From: Roseibium aggregatum IAM 12614
Lineage (GTDB): Bacteria; Pseudomonadota; Alphaproteobacteria; Rhizobiales; Stappiaceae
Reading direction: 5' to 3'
Length of the DNA stretch: 64,000 bases
Assembly (NCBI RefSeq): GCF_000168975.1
Contig: NZ_AAUW01000024.1
Coordinates: 57,741 to 121,740, forward strand
This document shows, piece by piece, positions 1 through 8,446 of the stretch. Position numbers and translations under genes: made by a program. Every line of letters begins with the position of its first letter. Within the stretch, counting starts at the first letter, position 1. The notes beneath the pieces are model-generated. The model made no database searches. It was not told where the DNA came from and saw only the letters and a program-made list of their open reading frames with translations.

Positions 1-140
1 TCACCGATGCCGTCGCCGGCCTTGCAGTTGGAAAGCCAGAACTGATCGAGCTTTTCGCCCTTCTCCTTTGCACCGGCTATGTATTTCGCGAGAGCTTTGG
101 CGCTGGAACATTTCTTGAGAGACGTTTTTTTGGCAATCAC
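1..140 (-). CDS. Relaxase (mobilization nuclease), N-terminal fragment cut by the window edge
   Basis: Only the first 46 or so codons are in the window. The GTG start at 140 overlaps the mobC stop codon (GTGA), so the two genes are translationally coupled. The visible protein begins MIAKKTSLKK and continues with KALAKYIAGAKEKGEK, which resembles the N-terminus of MOBP-type plasmid relaxases (an IAKK opening followed by a short helix ending YI). A relaxase nicks oriT and is carried with the strand through the type IV channel. The identification rests on this short stretch plus position right after mobC at the end of a transfer operon; catalytic Tyr and His motifs lie outside the window. Confidence 0.6.
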   Translation of the reverse strand, partial: MIAKKTSLKKCSSAKALAKYIAGAKEKGEKLDQFWLSNCKAGDGIG

Positions 141-469
141 GGCTTTAACTCTGCAACACAAGCCTTGATCTGTTGCTGCGTCTGACGAACGTCGCGCAGA
201 AGCGACTGCATCTGTCGGACCATATGGCCGTCCGCAGTCTCATTCATTCCCTTCAGCAACAGGTTGCCCAACCGAGCCTGGTCAGCGTTGATTTCCAGGA
301 GACGCAAGATCGCCTGATCCAGCGACTTATCCGGAAACTTACCGCTTTCCAGGATTCGTTCGGCAACCTTGGAAACGGACATGTTTGTCCGTTTCGCGTG
401 GCTAGTGATCCGCCCGTGGATCTCCGGATTGAGGTAAGTAATGAGCTGGATTCGCCGGGGCTTTTTCAC
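137..469 (-). CDS. MobC/TraJ-like relaxosome accessory protein
   Basis: 110 residues. The N-terminal half (residues 6-50: IQLITYLNPEIHGRITSHAK, then NMSVSKVAERIL) has the pattern of a ribbon-helix-helix DNA-binding fold, a beta strand followed by two helices, as in plasmid mobilization proteins. The C-terminal half is a predicted helix rich in Gln and Arg. Such proteins bind oriT and help the relaxase open the nic site. The GTG start at 469 overlaps the primase stop (GTGA) and is preceded by GGAG; the stop overlaps the relaxase start. The tight coupling to both neighbours supports a relaxosome role. The subfamily is uncertain. Confidence 0.65.
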   Translation of the reverse strand: MKKPRRIQLITYLNPEIHGRITSHAKRTNMSVSKVAERILESGKFPDKSLDQAILRLLEINADQARLGNLLLKGMNETADGHMVRQMQSLLRDVRQTQQQIKACVAELKP

Positions 470-1677
470 CGGGACATCTCCAGCTCACGGCCTAATCCTT
501 TGTCCTTGCCTAAACTGCGGGCGTGCTCCCTCTGCATTTGCACAAAGGAATCTCGCAGGGCCGTGAGCAGGCCTTTTTCACCGCGGATCTGTTTCAGGTC
601 GTTCCAGTCAGTTGCCCCGCGCTCCTTTTCGGCTGGCGTAAAACTCGGAGCCAGCACCTTGCCGCCAACCGCCTCGGCGGCGCGTTGCGCGCACTTCAGG
701 CCCTTGTTGGGCAGGGGCGGATTTCTGTTCGGCAAATGATGATCGTCATCGGCTGCGATCAGAAGATTTGCTTTCGGGAACTTCTCTCGAACGGCCTTCG
801 CGGTGGCAACGAGGTTGTCACCATCAAAGGCAACGGCGGTCGGCAGATTGGTCGCCTTATGAACATCCGCACCGGTTGCGTAGCCCTCGCCGATTATGAT
901 GGTCAGTTTGTCGCCTTTGTCTCGGCCGTTTTCCAGATCCTTGCTCGGGTCAATCGTGTGAAAGAGCCCTTCTTTTCGGCCATGCTTCAGGTAGATTTTT
1001 TCTTCGCCGACAAACTGCAGCGACCAGATGCGGCCGTTTTCGTCGCGCAGCGGCACGACCATGCGGCCATCGTCGGCCACTTTCACGCCATAGCCGCGAA
1101 CGTTCTTCCGGGCGAGGTAAGGGCAATTTTCGGGGGTGGCCCAGGACTTCAGGTTCGTCCAGATTCCAAAGGCCCGTTTGGCTGTCGCTTCCTGTTCGGT
1201 AGCTCTCACGCGCTCGCGGTTCTCGCGGTTCTGCGCGGCTTCGGCGACAAGGCGTTGCTTTTCTTGCTGTGTCAGGCCGTCCCCTTTGGAGATCCACTGC
1301 AAGGGTACATCGTCGCCCTTGAAGTTCTTGAACTGGCCGTTAGGAACACCATCCAGAAAGCCGCGATAGCTGGCGTTGGTTTCCTTGCCATCGCCGGTGA
1401 GCGCAATGCGGTGCCACTTCCCGTCCATTTCCGGAAGACCATGCAGCTCCGCGCCGTTGTCACGCAGGAACTTACCGAAGGCAGTGCGCGGATCCTCGTG
1501 AGGTCGCTCCTGCTGGTTTTCCGGAAGAAACTGTTTCAGCGCCTCCGGAACCTCTGTGCCTTTTGTGAACCAGGCCTTGGCCTTCTTGTCCCAGATAGCA
1601 CCGGCTTCATCTGCGACCGTGCGCTGCTCATAGGGAACGGCCAGGTAGGTTTTTTGAATGGGTTGTTTGTCAGCCAT
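466..1677 (-). CDS. TraC-like plasmid DNA primase with DUF5710 and Toprim domains
   Basis: 403 residues. Residues 1-50 form a DUF5710-like module (YLAVPYEQRTVADEAGAIWD, then a KAWF motif). A central region resembles the plasmid primase/DUF7146 type. Residues about 255-375 are a Toprim fold with GEGYATGADV (the catalytic Glu) and an AADDD acidic cluster binding metal. IncP TraC and its relatives are transferred or made during conjugation and prime the complementary strand in the recipient. AAGGAG precedes the ATG at 1677. It lies between virD4 and mobC in the transfer operon. There is no helicase domain, so it is a primase-only form. Confidence 0.75.
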   Translation of the reverse strand: MADKQPIQKTYLAVPYEQRTVADEAGAIWDKKAKAWFTKGTEVPEALKQFLPENQQERPHEDPRTAFGKFLRDNGAELHGLPEMDGKWHRIALTGDGKETNASYRGFLDGVPNGQFKNFKGDDVPLQWISKGDGLTQQEKQRLVAEAAQNRENRERVRATEQEATAKRAFGIWTNLKSWATPENCPYLARKNVRGYGVKVADDGRMVVPLRDENGRIWSLQFVGEEKIYLKHGRKEGLFHTIDPSKDLENGRDKGDKLTIIIGEGYATGADVHKATNLPTAVAFDGDNLVATAKAVREKFPKANLLIAADDDHHLPNRNPPLPNKGLKCAQRAAEAVGGKVLAPSFTPAEKERGATDWNDLKQIRGEKGLLTALRDSFVQMQREHARSLGKDKGLGRELEMSR

Positions 1678-1730
1678 GGCGAAAAACTCCTTGAACGAAA
1701 GCGGGGAAGAAACTTGATGTGCTGTGGCGG

Positions 1731-1931
1731 TCAGTCGAGGAACACGCCATCGACCTCGGCAGGGCCGGCATAGGCGCTCGTGTCTTTCGGCCAGAGCTCA
1801 ACGCCATCGGTGTTGATGACCGTGATATTGCGAAGCGGGGAATTGTCGGTGAGGTAGCCGCCGATAATTTCGATATCGCCGTAAAGGCGCTGGACGGCTT
1901 CAAGCCGCGCGATTGCTGTGCTGATCTTCAT
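1731..1931 (-). CDS. Small protein of unknown function between virD4 and primase
   Basis: 66 residues, acidic, with no signal peptide or membrane segment. The ATG at 1931 overlaps the virD4 stop as ATGA, the same coupling seen at most junctions of this operon, which is the main argument that it is real. Its sequence (MKISTAIARLEAVQRLYGD, then GGYLTDNSPLRNITVIN) looks like a compact alpha/beta fold; short proteins with an ARLEAVQRLYGD-like helix occur on many plasmids and phages. Function is not known. A role at the coupling protein or primase is only a guess from position. Confidence 0.55.
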   Translation of the reverse strand: MKISTAIARLEAVQRLYGDIEIIGGYLTDNSPLRNITVINTDGVELWPKDTSAYAGPAEVDGVFLD

Positions 1932-3793
1932 GAGGAAGCCTTTGCGTTGGACGACGGGAGAGAAGGAATTGAAGTGGGGGAGGCGAGCGGGATTTTTGCC
2001 CGGGCCTGAAGGTCTTCGTTCTGGAAGTAGAGAACCTGGCGGCCATAGATGGCCGGACGCCCGGCCACAAAAATCAGCATGTCACCGGCACGGGTGACCT
2101 TGCCGCTGCTACCCACCTGGATCCCCGGCAACGACATGCATTCGTCCGGGGTGAGAAGCGGCCGGGCCACCTCCATCAATGTTTCGGAATAATTCGTCCC
2201 GATTTTCCCGGTGGTGTGGCTGGCTGAGGTCTTTTTCTGAACCAGGGTGGTCTTACCGGCCATGTCCGACAGAACCCGGGCTGTTTCCATCGTGTTCGGC
2301 GCGTAGGCGATCCGGACATGGCAGTTGGAAACAATCGACTGTTCGCGGCCGTAAGTTTTCTGGAGCTGCGTGAGATCCTGAACGATGACAAAGGCTTTCA
2401 GTCCGTAGCCCGCCATGAAGGCAATCGCCTTCTCGAAAATCTCCAGCTTGCCGACTGACGTAAACTCGTCGAGCATCAAGAGCATACGGTGTTTGTAATG
2501 CTTGACGGACCGGCCGCCCTCGAACGCCATATGAGAGGTAAGACGGGTGAGGAACTGGTTGAGCAGGATCCGCACCAACGGACGTAACCGGGCGATGTCG
2601 GATGGCGGGATGACGATATAGAGGGTCGCCGGCTTGTCGCCGTTCATCAGGTCGGTGATGCGGAAATCGGATTCCGATATGTTGCGGGCCACAATCGGGT
2701 CACTATAAAGCGCAAGCTGAGACGTGCCGGTGGAGTGAACGCCGGATCGCTCGTTGCTGGACCGTTTGCGCATACGGGCAGCGCCCAGGCGCACCTCGTC
2801 ATTGACGACTTCGCGGCCGTGCTCATAGCGCTCCATATCTTTTAAGAGCCGGTCAAAACTGTCGTCTTCCCCGTCATCTGGCTCGCCATCCTTCTGGCCG
2901 AACGCAGCTTTTGCCGCCGCTGCCACGGCCTGTTGGCTGATGGACTTTGAATCCTCGTCGTCACCGATCGACATGAACGCGCGCACGTCTGCGAGTGTCG
3001 CGGTGCGGTTTTCTGATTTTTTGATCCGGTAAAGGACATGCAAGATTGCGGTGCAGAGCCAGCCGTAGCCCTCCTGCATCCAGAAATCCTTCAGGCCCGT
3101 GCCGTCCGGATCGATGATCATGATTGCGATGTTCTGGCAGTCAGCTATTTCGTGGTCCGTTCCGAACCGGATTTCTGCGAGTGGATTGTATTTGACGGAG
3201 CCTTTATCGGCCGCGGGATCGAAGCGAAAAATTCTCTGCCCCTGCGCCGCCCGCCAGCCGGCAGTCAGAGCGTAGTTCTCACCCTTGATATCGAGCACCA
3301 ACGCAGATTCTTCCCAGGAGAGCAGAGTGGGAAGGACCAGGCCGACGCCCTTACCTGAGCGGGTAGGGGCAAAAGCCAAAACATGCTCCGGGCCATCGTG
3401 GCGAAGCATCTTGACGCCGCGCCGCATCGGCCAGCCGCCAACGACGACGCCGGATTCCGACAGAAGGCCGCTTTCTTTCACGTCCCGGGTTTCAGCCCAT
3501 CGGGCTGTGCCGTGGATGTCCTTCTGCTTCCGGCCGCCAAAGATCGTTTCCGACCTGGCACCAGAAGCGACAATGGCGCCAACAAACATCAAGGTGACAA
3601 ACGACGCTAGGCCACCATAAGCGGGATGCAGAATTTCAGGCGGGAAGCTGCCAGTCTCAAGCCAGAAGGCTCTGAGCCACTTCCACCAATCGGGCTGCAA
3701 GGGATTGAACCCCAGAAAAGAGTGCCAACCGGACAGCGTCACGCCGACGAGAGCACTACAAGCCAGAACGGCAAACAAACGCATCAGATGCAT
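1928..3793 (-). CDS. virD4: VirD4/TraG-type type IV coupling protein
   Basis: 621 residues. Two N-terminal membrane segments (about 5-23 and 60-80) anchor the protein in the inner membrane. A P-loop APTRSGKGVG is at about 142-151 and a Walker B MLLMLDEF at about 425, the layout of VirD4/TraG coupling ATPases. The protein docks the relaxosome onto the VirB channel and energises DNA transfer with VirB4 and VirB11. The ATG at 3793 lies 7 bp after the virB11 stop; a second in-frame ATG is three codons later. Length is normal for the family. A stretch near 290-320 is acidic and variable, as is common in the all-alpha domain. Confidence 0.95.
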   Translation of the reverse strand: MHLMRLFAVLACSALVGVTLSGWHSFLGFNPLQPDWWKWLRAFWLETGSFPPEILHPAYGGLASFVTLMFVGAIVASGARSETIFGGRKQKDIHGTARWAETRDVKESGLLSESGVVVGGWPMRRGVKMLRHDGPEHVLAFAPTRSGKGVGLVLPTLLSWEESALVLDIKGENYALTAGWRAAQGQRIFRFDPAADKGSVKYNPLAEIRFGTDHEIADCQNIAIMIIDPDGTGLKDFWMQEGYGWLCTAILHVLYRIKKSENRTATLADVRAFMSIGDDEDSKSISQQAVAAAAKAAFGQKDGEPDDGEDDSFDRLLKDMERYEHGREVVNDEVRLGAARMRKRSSNERSGVHSTGTSQLALYSDPIVARNISESDFRITDLMNGDKPATLYIVIPPSDIARLRPLVRILLNQFLTRLTSHMAFEGGRSVKHYKHRMLLMLDEFTSVGKLEIFEKAIAFMAGYGLKAFVIVQDLTQLQKTYGREQSIVSNCHVRIAYAPNTMETARVLSDMAGKTTLVQKKTSASHTTGKIGTNYSETLMEVARPLLTPDECMSLPGIQVGSSGKVTRAGDMLIFVAGRPAIYGRQVLYFQNEDLQARAKIPLASPTSIPSLPSSNAKASS

Positions 3794-3799
3794 GGTCGA

Positions 3800-4756
3800 T
3801 CACGCTGCCTCGGCACTTACCGGCTGGCGGTCGCGCAGCACATAGCGACCCATCTTCATCTCATAAATATCCGATATAAAACGCCCACCCCGTGGGTCGC
3901 GCTTGATGTGGATCACCAGATCGACAAGACGGCGCATGAACGTCTCTGCGTCGGGCAAGGTCTGACCGGCCGCGTTTATGTTCTCCTGGAATCGTGCGGG
4001 AACCAGCTCGGCGCTTTCGGCATGCACGGTGCACATCCAACCGCGGGCGCCGGTGTTGAGGACGTTGAGTGCAGCGAAGGCATTTTGCGTGGAGATTTCA
4101 CCGAACAGGATATTGTCCGGAGAGATACGCATCTTGTGATCGTAGAGCTGCTGCCATGTCCGAAGGCCTGCGCCTTGCGCGGTATCGCGGGCCGCCAGAA
4201 GCGAGACGCCATTGTAGAACCGGCTGACCTCAAGCTCGGGCGTATCTTCCGCGCTGACGACGCGCCGGTCATCAGGCAGATAGGACAGGAGATTGTTGAG
4301 CAGCGTGGTCTTGCCGGTATTGGTCGATCCGGAGATTGCAATGTTGCGCTGCTGATCGAGGGCCGATTTGAGATAGTCGATCATGCCGGCGGACAGACCC
4401 ATGTCTTCCAGCGTGATCTTGTGAGGATGTTTGCAGCGGATTGCCAGCGACAGGCCGGAGACAACCGAATTGCCGATCAGGCATTCGAAGCGGTGACCGC
4501 CCGGCAGAACCGTTGAAAGCTGCGGTTTGGATGTGGGGTCAAATTCCAGACCCTTCATATTCGCCAAAGCTCGGCAGATGGTCTTGATCCGGTGCAGGGT
4601 CAAAGCCGGTTCATCGACTTCGGCAATGCGGTTTTCCAGATCGCGGCGCTCCACGATCAGCTTGCCCGGAGCCTTCGTCCGGACCTCGACAACATCGCTC
4701 GTGGCATAGTGCCTGGACAGCGGCTCAAGGATTTTTTGCAACAGAACCTGAGACAT
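3800..4756 (-). CDS. virB11: VirB11 hexameric traffic ATPase
   Basis: 318 residues. The Walker A GSTNTGKT is at 143-150, followed by an Asp box EDTPEL at about 170-175 and a His box containing CTVHAESA near 240, the motif order of VirB11/PulE-type secretion ATPases. The N-terminal domain occupies the first 110 residues. It forms cytoplasmic hexamers at the base of the channel and switches the machine between pilus assembly and substrate transfer. It is unusual only in position: the 821-residue repeat protein separates it from virB10, where VirB10-VirB11 adjacency is the norm. The ATG at 4756 is clear. Confidence 0.95.
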   Translation of the reverse strand: MSQVLLQKILEPLSRHYATSDVVEVRTKAPGKLIVERRDLENRIAEVDEPALTLHRIKTICRALANMKGLEFDPTSKPQLSTVLPGGHRFECLIGNSVVSGLSLAIRCKHPHKITLEDMGLSAGMIDYLKSALDQQRNIAISGSTNTGKTTLLNNLLSYLPDDRRVVSAEDTPELEVSRFYNGVSLLAARDTAQGAGLRTWQQLYDHKMRISPDNILFGEISTQNAFAALNVLNTGARGWMCTVHAESAELVPARFQENINAAGQTLPDAETFMRRLVDLVIHIKRDPRGGRFISDIYEMKMGRYVLRDRQPVSAEAA

Positions 4757-4867
4757 GGGTGTTCACTCCGATGCCCGCCCAGTGCTTGGGCGTTGCGATA
4801 AATTTTGAGAATGGGGAAAGGGCAGGGACCCGGGCCAGGCCAGGTCCCTGCAAGTTTCAGAAAACCG

Positions 4868-7333
4868 TCAGGTTTCCCAGCGGACCGTTTTCCAGGACGA
4901 ATAGGTCACCTTGCCGGTCGGATAGACCACCTTGGAGCGCTCATCGATCCGGTTGTAATAGGTCAGCTTGTATTCCGGGTAGCGGCAGGTGCTCACCGGT
5001 CCATTCGCCCGCACGAGGCTATAGCCGGGATTGCCGGTCAGGGTCTTGGAAGACCCGCCGCAGTTGCCGGAAACGGTGGTGTAGTTGCCGCTGCCGTCCC
5101 GCACGACAAGGGTGTAGCCCTTCGCCGAGATGTTGACGCGGTGGCCGTTCAGCTTGCGCGTTTCCGTGCTTCGCTGACACTTGTCACCGTTGTTCAGTGT
5201 GGTGCCGTCCCCGGATGCCTTTGAATAGCTGGACCCGTCCGGACGCGTGTAGATCTTGGTCCGTTTGGTCGGAACCATCTCGGTGCAACCGTTATAGTAC
5301 TTCCGGGAGTAGTCTGGGCTGTCCTGGTTGCGAACGAAGGTATAGGCAATCTCGGACGTACCCGGTTGCAGGTAGGACGTTGCGATCTTGTAGGCTTTGC
5401 CGTTCACATTGATGGAAACGTCCACGAGCTGCTGCGCACGCAGATTGGCATCGTTGTATTTCCAGCCGTTCGTGGTAACGGAGTGCGTGAATTTCTGATC
5501 ATTCCGCTGGCATGCGGTCACATAGGTTCTTCCGCGGCCGGGAACGTCATAATAGTAGCGCTCCAAACCGTAGGAGAGACCAGCGGCAAGATCATGATCG
5601 AACGATGCAGGATCGTCGCAACCGTTCACCGTCGAAAAGATGCCAAGCATGTTCGCTTCGTCCGGCTGACAGCCCGCAATCACTTCCGAAGTGCCATTCA
5701 CGATAATTTCGGTGCGGTACTGCCTGACGGCCTTGCCGCTCGCCAGATCGACAATCGGAGTGCAGACGTCGATGCCGTTTTTGTCGAACACGCGACTATG
5801 CGTGTAAGTGGTGTCGGTTGTGATGCACGGGGATGCCTGGAAGAGCTGACCTTCGTACTCATAGGTCCACATCGCCATTTCCGTGGAAACGCCTGTTCCA
5901 AAGTCGTGCTGCATGGAACAACCGTTCGGCTCGGCCGTCATCTTGATCGGAGCGATGGTTTCGGATGGCGCGCATTCGCGCACGCTGACTTCCACCTTGG
6001 CATCTTTCGTATAGACAAGCGACGTGTTGACGATGGCCTCGCCGTTCTCAAGATCAAAATCGAACGTACAGTTCTGTTTTTCCTCGATTGTGTAGGCTTT
6101 GTCTTCATCAGGCAGACACTCGCTGACCTTCAGCCGGCTTGCCTTCTCGTCTGTATAGGAGAGCGTGTATTGCGCATTGGCGATACCGGCCTCCAGATCG
6201 ACCACATCCGAACAGGAGCCGTATTCCCGTTCCATTTCGAACACCGTCTCTGAGGGCGCACACTCGCTGACCGCAACGTCCTTGCCTGTCCGATCCCGAT
6301 AGGTCAGGCGCGATAATAGCGTGACACGCTCTCCCTCAATATCGACATCGGGTTTGCAATCGTCGCTGGATTCCGAAATGGCAAAGGAGATTGACTGATC
6401 CGGCTGACAGGCGGCCAGGTCGAAGCGTGCACCGCGATCGTCATTGTAGAAAGACGTGTATTGCGGGCGGGCAAGGAGTGCGGCCTCGTCAACCAGATCC
6501 TCGCAGGCTTCGTAATTGCGCTGGATGTTCCAGACAATGCCGTTTGGCGAGCAGGCATCCGTCTCGGTGACAATACCGTCCTCAAGCGTTTCCGTCTTGG
6601 CGGTCTGGCGCACGATACCGCTTCCAAGATCGATCTGCGGCTCGCAACCATCAGTCGAGACGTTGATCGTCATGTTCGGATCGCGTTCTTCTTCCGGCTC
6701 TTCTTCCTGGGCCAGCCGTTCGGGCGTCTGATAACCTTCTGCAATCGGGTTCTCACTGCCGCCGGCCTCATCAACGCTCGAATCGTCCTCGACAGTGTTT
6801 TCCTTGTCTTCAAGCTCCTCTTCCGGCGCGGCTTCTTCTTCGCTCGCAGATAACCGGGCAACCGCCTGAACGAACTCGGCTTCATCGCCATTGACGGAAA
6901 TCGCCGTGGTCGGGAGAAGGCGGTTGCTTTCAACACCGAACTGGCTTGTGAATTTATCGGCTTCCAGATCGACAAAGTCGGCGTCTTTCTTGAGCCGCGT
7001 GACAACCACCTGGGCGATTTCCTCACCGTTGACGCTGACCTTGCGGGTGAAGCCCTCGGCAGTGATCCCACTGATATCAACGGCCTCGGTCGTGTTCGGC
7101 TGAGCATTGAATTGCAGTTGGACCGGCACGGCGCTGTCGGCAGACAACTCCGTTTCCAGAGCAGGCGACACGGTAAAGAGGTTCTCCTTAATCAGAACCT
7201 CTCCCGCTGCGGCACCCGATGTCTGGACCGAGGAGGGGCTAACCACTGGCACCGTCTGTGCCTGCGTGAGTGCGGTAGATGACGCCAGGACGAGCGCCAT
7301 AAGGCCGCAAGACACTATTCTAGTGTATCGCAT
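4868..7333 (-). CDS. Large exported cysteine-repeat protein within the T4SS operon, unknown function
   Basis: 821 residues when read from the ATG at 7333, which has TTAAGGAG just upstream and sits 10 bp after the virB10 stop; an upstream in-frame start would lie inside virB10. A signal peptide covers residues 1-26 (GLMALVLASSTALTQA before the likely cut). Residues about 165-220 are strongly acidic (many Glu and Asp), a linker-like stretch. Residues 230-620 contain eight tandem units of about 48 residues with regularly spaced cysteines. The C-terminal 200 residues are rich in Tyr, Gly and Ser and hold further Cys pairs. The product should be periplasmic or surface exposed and disulphide bonded. 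Position between virB10 and virB11 suggests a pilus-associated, adhesin-like or channel-associated role; this is inference. I recognise no family. Confidence 0.85.
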   Translation of the reverse strand: MRYTRIVSCGLMALVLASSTALTQAQTVPVVSPSSVQTSGAAAGEVLIKENLFTVSPALETELSADSAVPVQLQFNAQPNTTEAVDISGITAEGFTRKVSVNGEEIAQVVVTRLKKDADFVDLEADKFTSQFGVESNRLLPTTAISVNGDEAEFVQAVARLSASEEEAAPEEELEDKENTVEDDSSVDEAGGSENPIAEGYQTPERLAQEEEPEEERDPNMTINVSTDGCEPQIDLGSGIVRQTAKTETLEDGIVTETDACSPNGIVWNIQRNYEACEDLVDEAALLARPQYTSFYNDDRGARFDLAACQPDQSISFAISESSDDCKPDVDIEGERVTLLSRLTYRDRTGKDVAVSECAPSETVFEMEREYGSCSDVVDLEAGIANAQYTLSYTDEKASRLKVSECLPDEDKAYTIEEKQNCTFDFDLENGEAIVNTSLVYTKDAKVEVSVRECAPSETIAPIKMTAEPNGCSMQHDFGTGVSTEMAMWTYEYEGQLFQASPCITTDTTYTHSRVFDKNGIDVCTPIVDLASGKAVRQYRTEIIVNGTSEVIAGCQPDEANMLGIFSTVNGCDDPASFDHDLAAGLSYGLERYYYDVPGRGRTYVTACQRNDQKFTHSVTTNGWKYNDANLRAQQLVDVSINVNGKAYKIATSYLQPGTSEIAYTFVRNQDSPDYSRKYYNGCTEMVPTKRTKIYTRPDGSSYSKASGDGTTLNNGDKCQRSTETRKLNGHRVNISAKGYTLVVRDGSGNYTTVSGNCGGSSKTLTGNPGYSLVRANGPVSTCRYPEYKLTYYNRIDERSKVVYPTGKVTYSSWKTVRWET
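5477..6646 (-). repeat. Eight tandem ~48-residue protein repeats with paired cysteines
   Basis: Within the 821-residue protein, unit-opening cysteines fall at residues 230, 277, 326, 374, 422, 472, 524 and 572, giving spacings of 47, 49, 48, 48, 50, 52 and 48. The second Cys of each unit comes 31 or 32 residues later in seven units (36 in the last). The loose consensus is C-x3-VDL-x2-G, a Tyr-containing strand, then V-x2-C-x-P-[SD]-E. Units are divergent at protein level, so the array is old. Confidence 0.8.
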
Positions 7334-7343
7334 TCCAGTCTCC

Positions 7344-8444
7344 TTAATTTTGGGGAGGGTCGGCGAGGTACCAGTCAAACTTCGGGCGCACCTGTACGCG
7401 GGTGCCCTGGGCAATCCGGATGACTGGTTTAAGATCCACTGTGTCCTCAAGGAGGGCCGCAGTGATGGTTCCAATGTTCTCGCTGGCACCGGACAGGCCA
7501 TTGGCGACAATATTGGAATTCGAACTGTCGATTTGTTGGGAGCCGGACACGGCAGCCTCGACGGCTGTCCCGATGCCCGTGGTCAAAATGGCGGAGCCGT
7601 ATTTCTCCCAGAAGCGATTGTTCACTTCGCCGGAGAGGCCCGCATACCCTTGTGCGTCGCCTATGTGAGCCTTGAGCTGATAGATTTCGGCTCGGCTTTC
7701 TCCGAGCAGGATCCGGCTGCAGGAAAACCCGACACGGGTCTGCCCGACCTTATCGACCGAGGAATACTCGCAGATCATCCGCGACCCCTTCGGCACGAGC
7801 TTGGTCCGGCCGTGATAGCCGTAGACGTCCCGGCTCACCTGAACGACAACAGAGCCGTTGTTGGCAAGCTGGCTGTTGATGCCGCTTTCCAGAATGCCCG
7901 TGATGTAGCGGTCAGCCGTCAGAATACGGGTGTTGTCGACTGCGCCGGTCGAATAGCGCGGCGGCGCTGAATAGCGGTCGTTCTCCGGATCGATCCCCTC
8001 TGGCGGTGGAAACCCGGGCAGGTTCGCATTCATCGGGGCGGGGCGGTTACCGGCGTCGGAAAAGTCCCCGGTGATGTCGGCGCCAGCAAGCTCCGACTGC
8101 ATGGCGGCCCGCTCTCTGAGAGCGGTTTGCAGCATCAGCTCGTATTCGGTCGGCTGACGCGGTACTGCCTTCGGAGGTTCGATGTACTTGGTGACAGTCT
8201 GTGTTCGGATGACTTCTTTCGTCTCGACAACAGGTTTTTCGACTTCCCGAATGACCTCTTTTTCGATGATCACAGGGGGCATGGTGACCACCTTCGCTTG
8301 AACTGGCGGTTTCGGCGGCTCGGGCTTTTCGTAAGAGAAGACTGCCGGATCACTGGCGGGCAAACCGCGTGGATGAACAGGCTCCGGCCCACATGCACCG
8401 CCGAAGGTCAGGCCGAGCGCAGCCAAGATCTCGCAGACGGCCAT
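7344..8444 (-). CDS. virB10: VirB10-like channel scaffold protein
   Basis: 366 residues. The C-terminal half (about 165-366) has the TrbI/VirB10 beta-barrel features: NTRILTADRYITGILESGIN, SVVVQVSRDVYGYHGRTKLV, PKGSRMICEY, and a late hydrophobic antenna-like segment followed by RVQVRPKFDWYL. The middle is rich in Pro, Lys and Glu, with a VVTMPPVIIEKEV block. The N-terminus is odd: instead of a cytoplasmic tail and a full transmembrane helix, it starts MAVCEILAALGLTFGGAC, only about 12 hydrophobic residues. This N-terminus and the VVTMPPVIIEKEV block are shared with the small gene just upstream. The ATG at 8444 lies two bases past that gene's stop codon. Family assignment is secure; membrane topology is not. 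Confidence 0.9.
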   Translation of the reverse strand: MAVCEILAALGLTFGGACGPEPVHPRGLPASDPAVFSYEKPEPPKPPVQAKVVTMPPVIIEKEVIREVEKPVVETKEVIRTQTVTKYIEPPKAVPRQPTEYELMLQTALRERAAMQSELAGADITGDFSDAGNRPAPMNANLPGFPPPEGIDPENDRYSAPPRYSTGAVDNTRILTADRYITGILESGINSQLANNGSVVVQVSRDVYGYHGRTKLVPKGSRMICEYSSVDKVGQTRVGFSCSRILLGESRAEIYQLKAHIGDAQGYAGLSGEVNNRFWEKYGSAILTTGIGTAVEAAVSGSQQIDSSNSNIVANGLSGASENIGTITAALLEDTVDLKPVIRIAQGTRVQVRPKFDWYLADPPQN

Positions 8445-8446
8445 GC

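Noticed and set aside
523..1773. 416-codon plus-strand open frame antisense to the primase
   Set aside because: Low-complexity shadow of the primase gene, which has clear Toprim motifs and operon overlaps.
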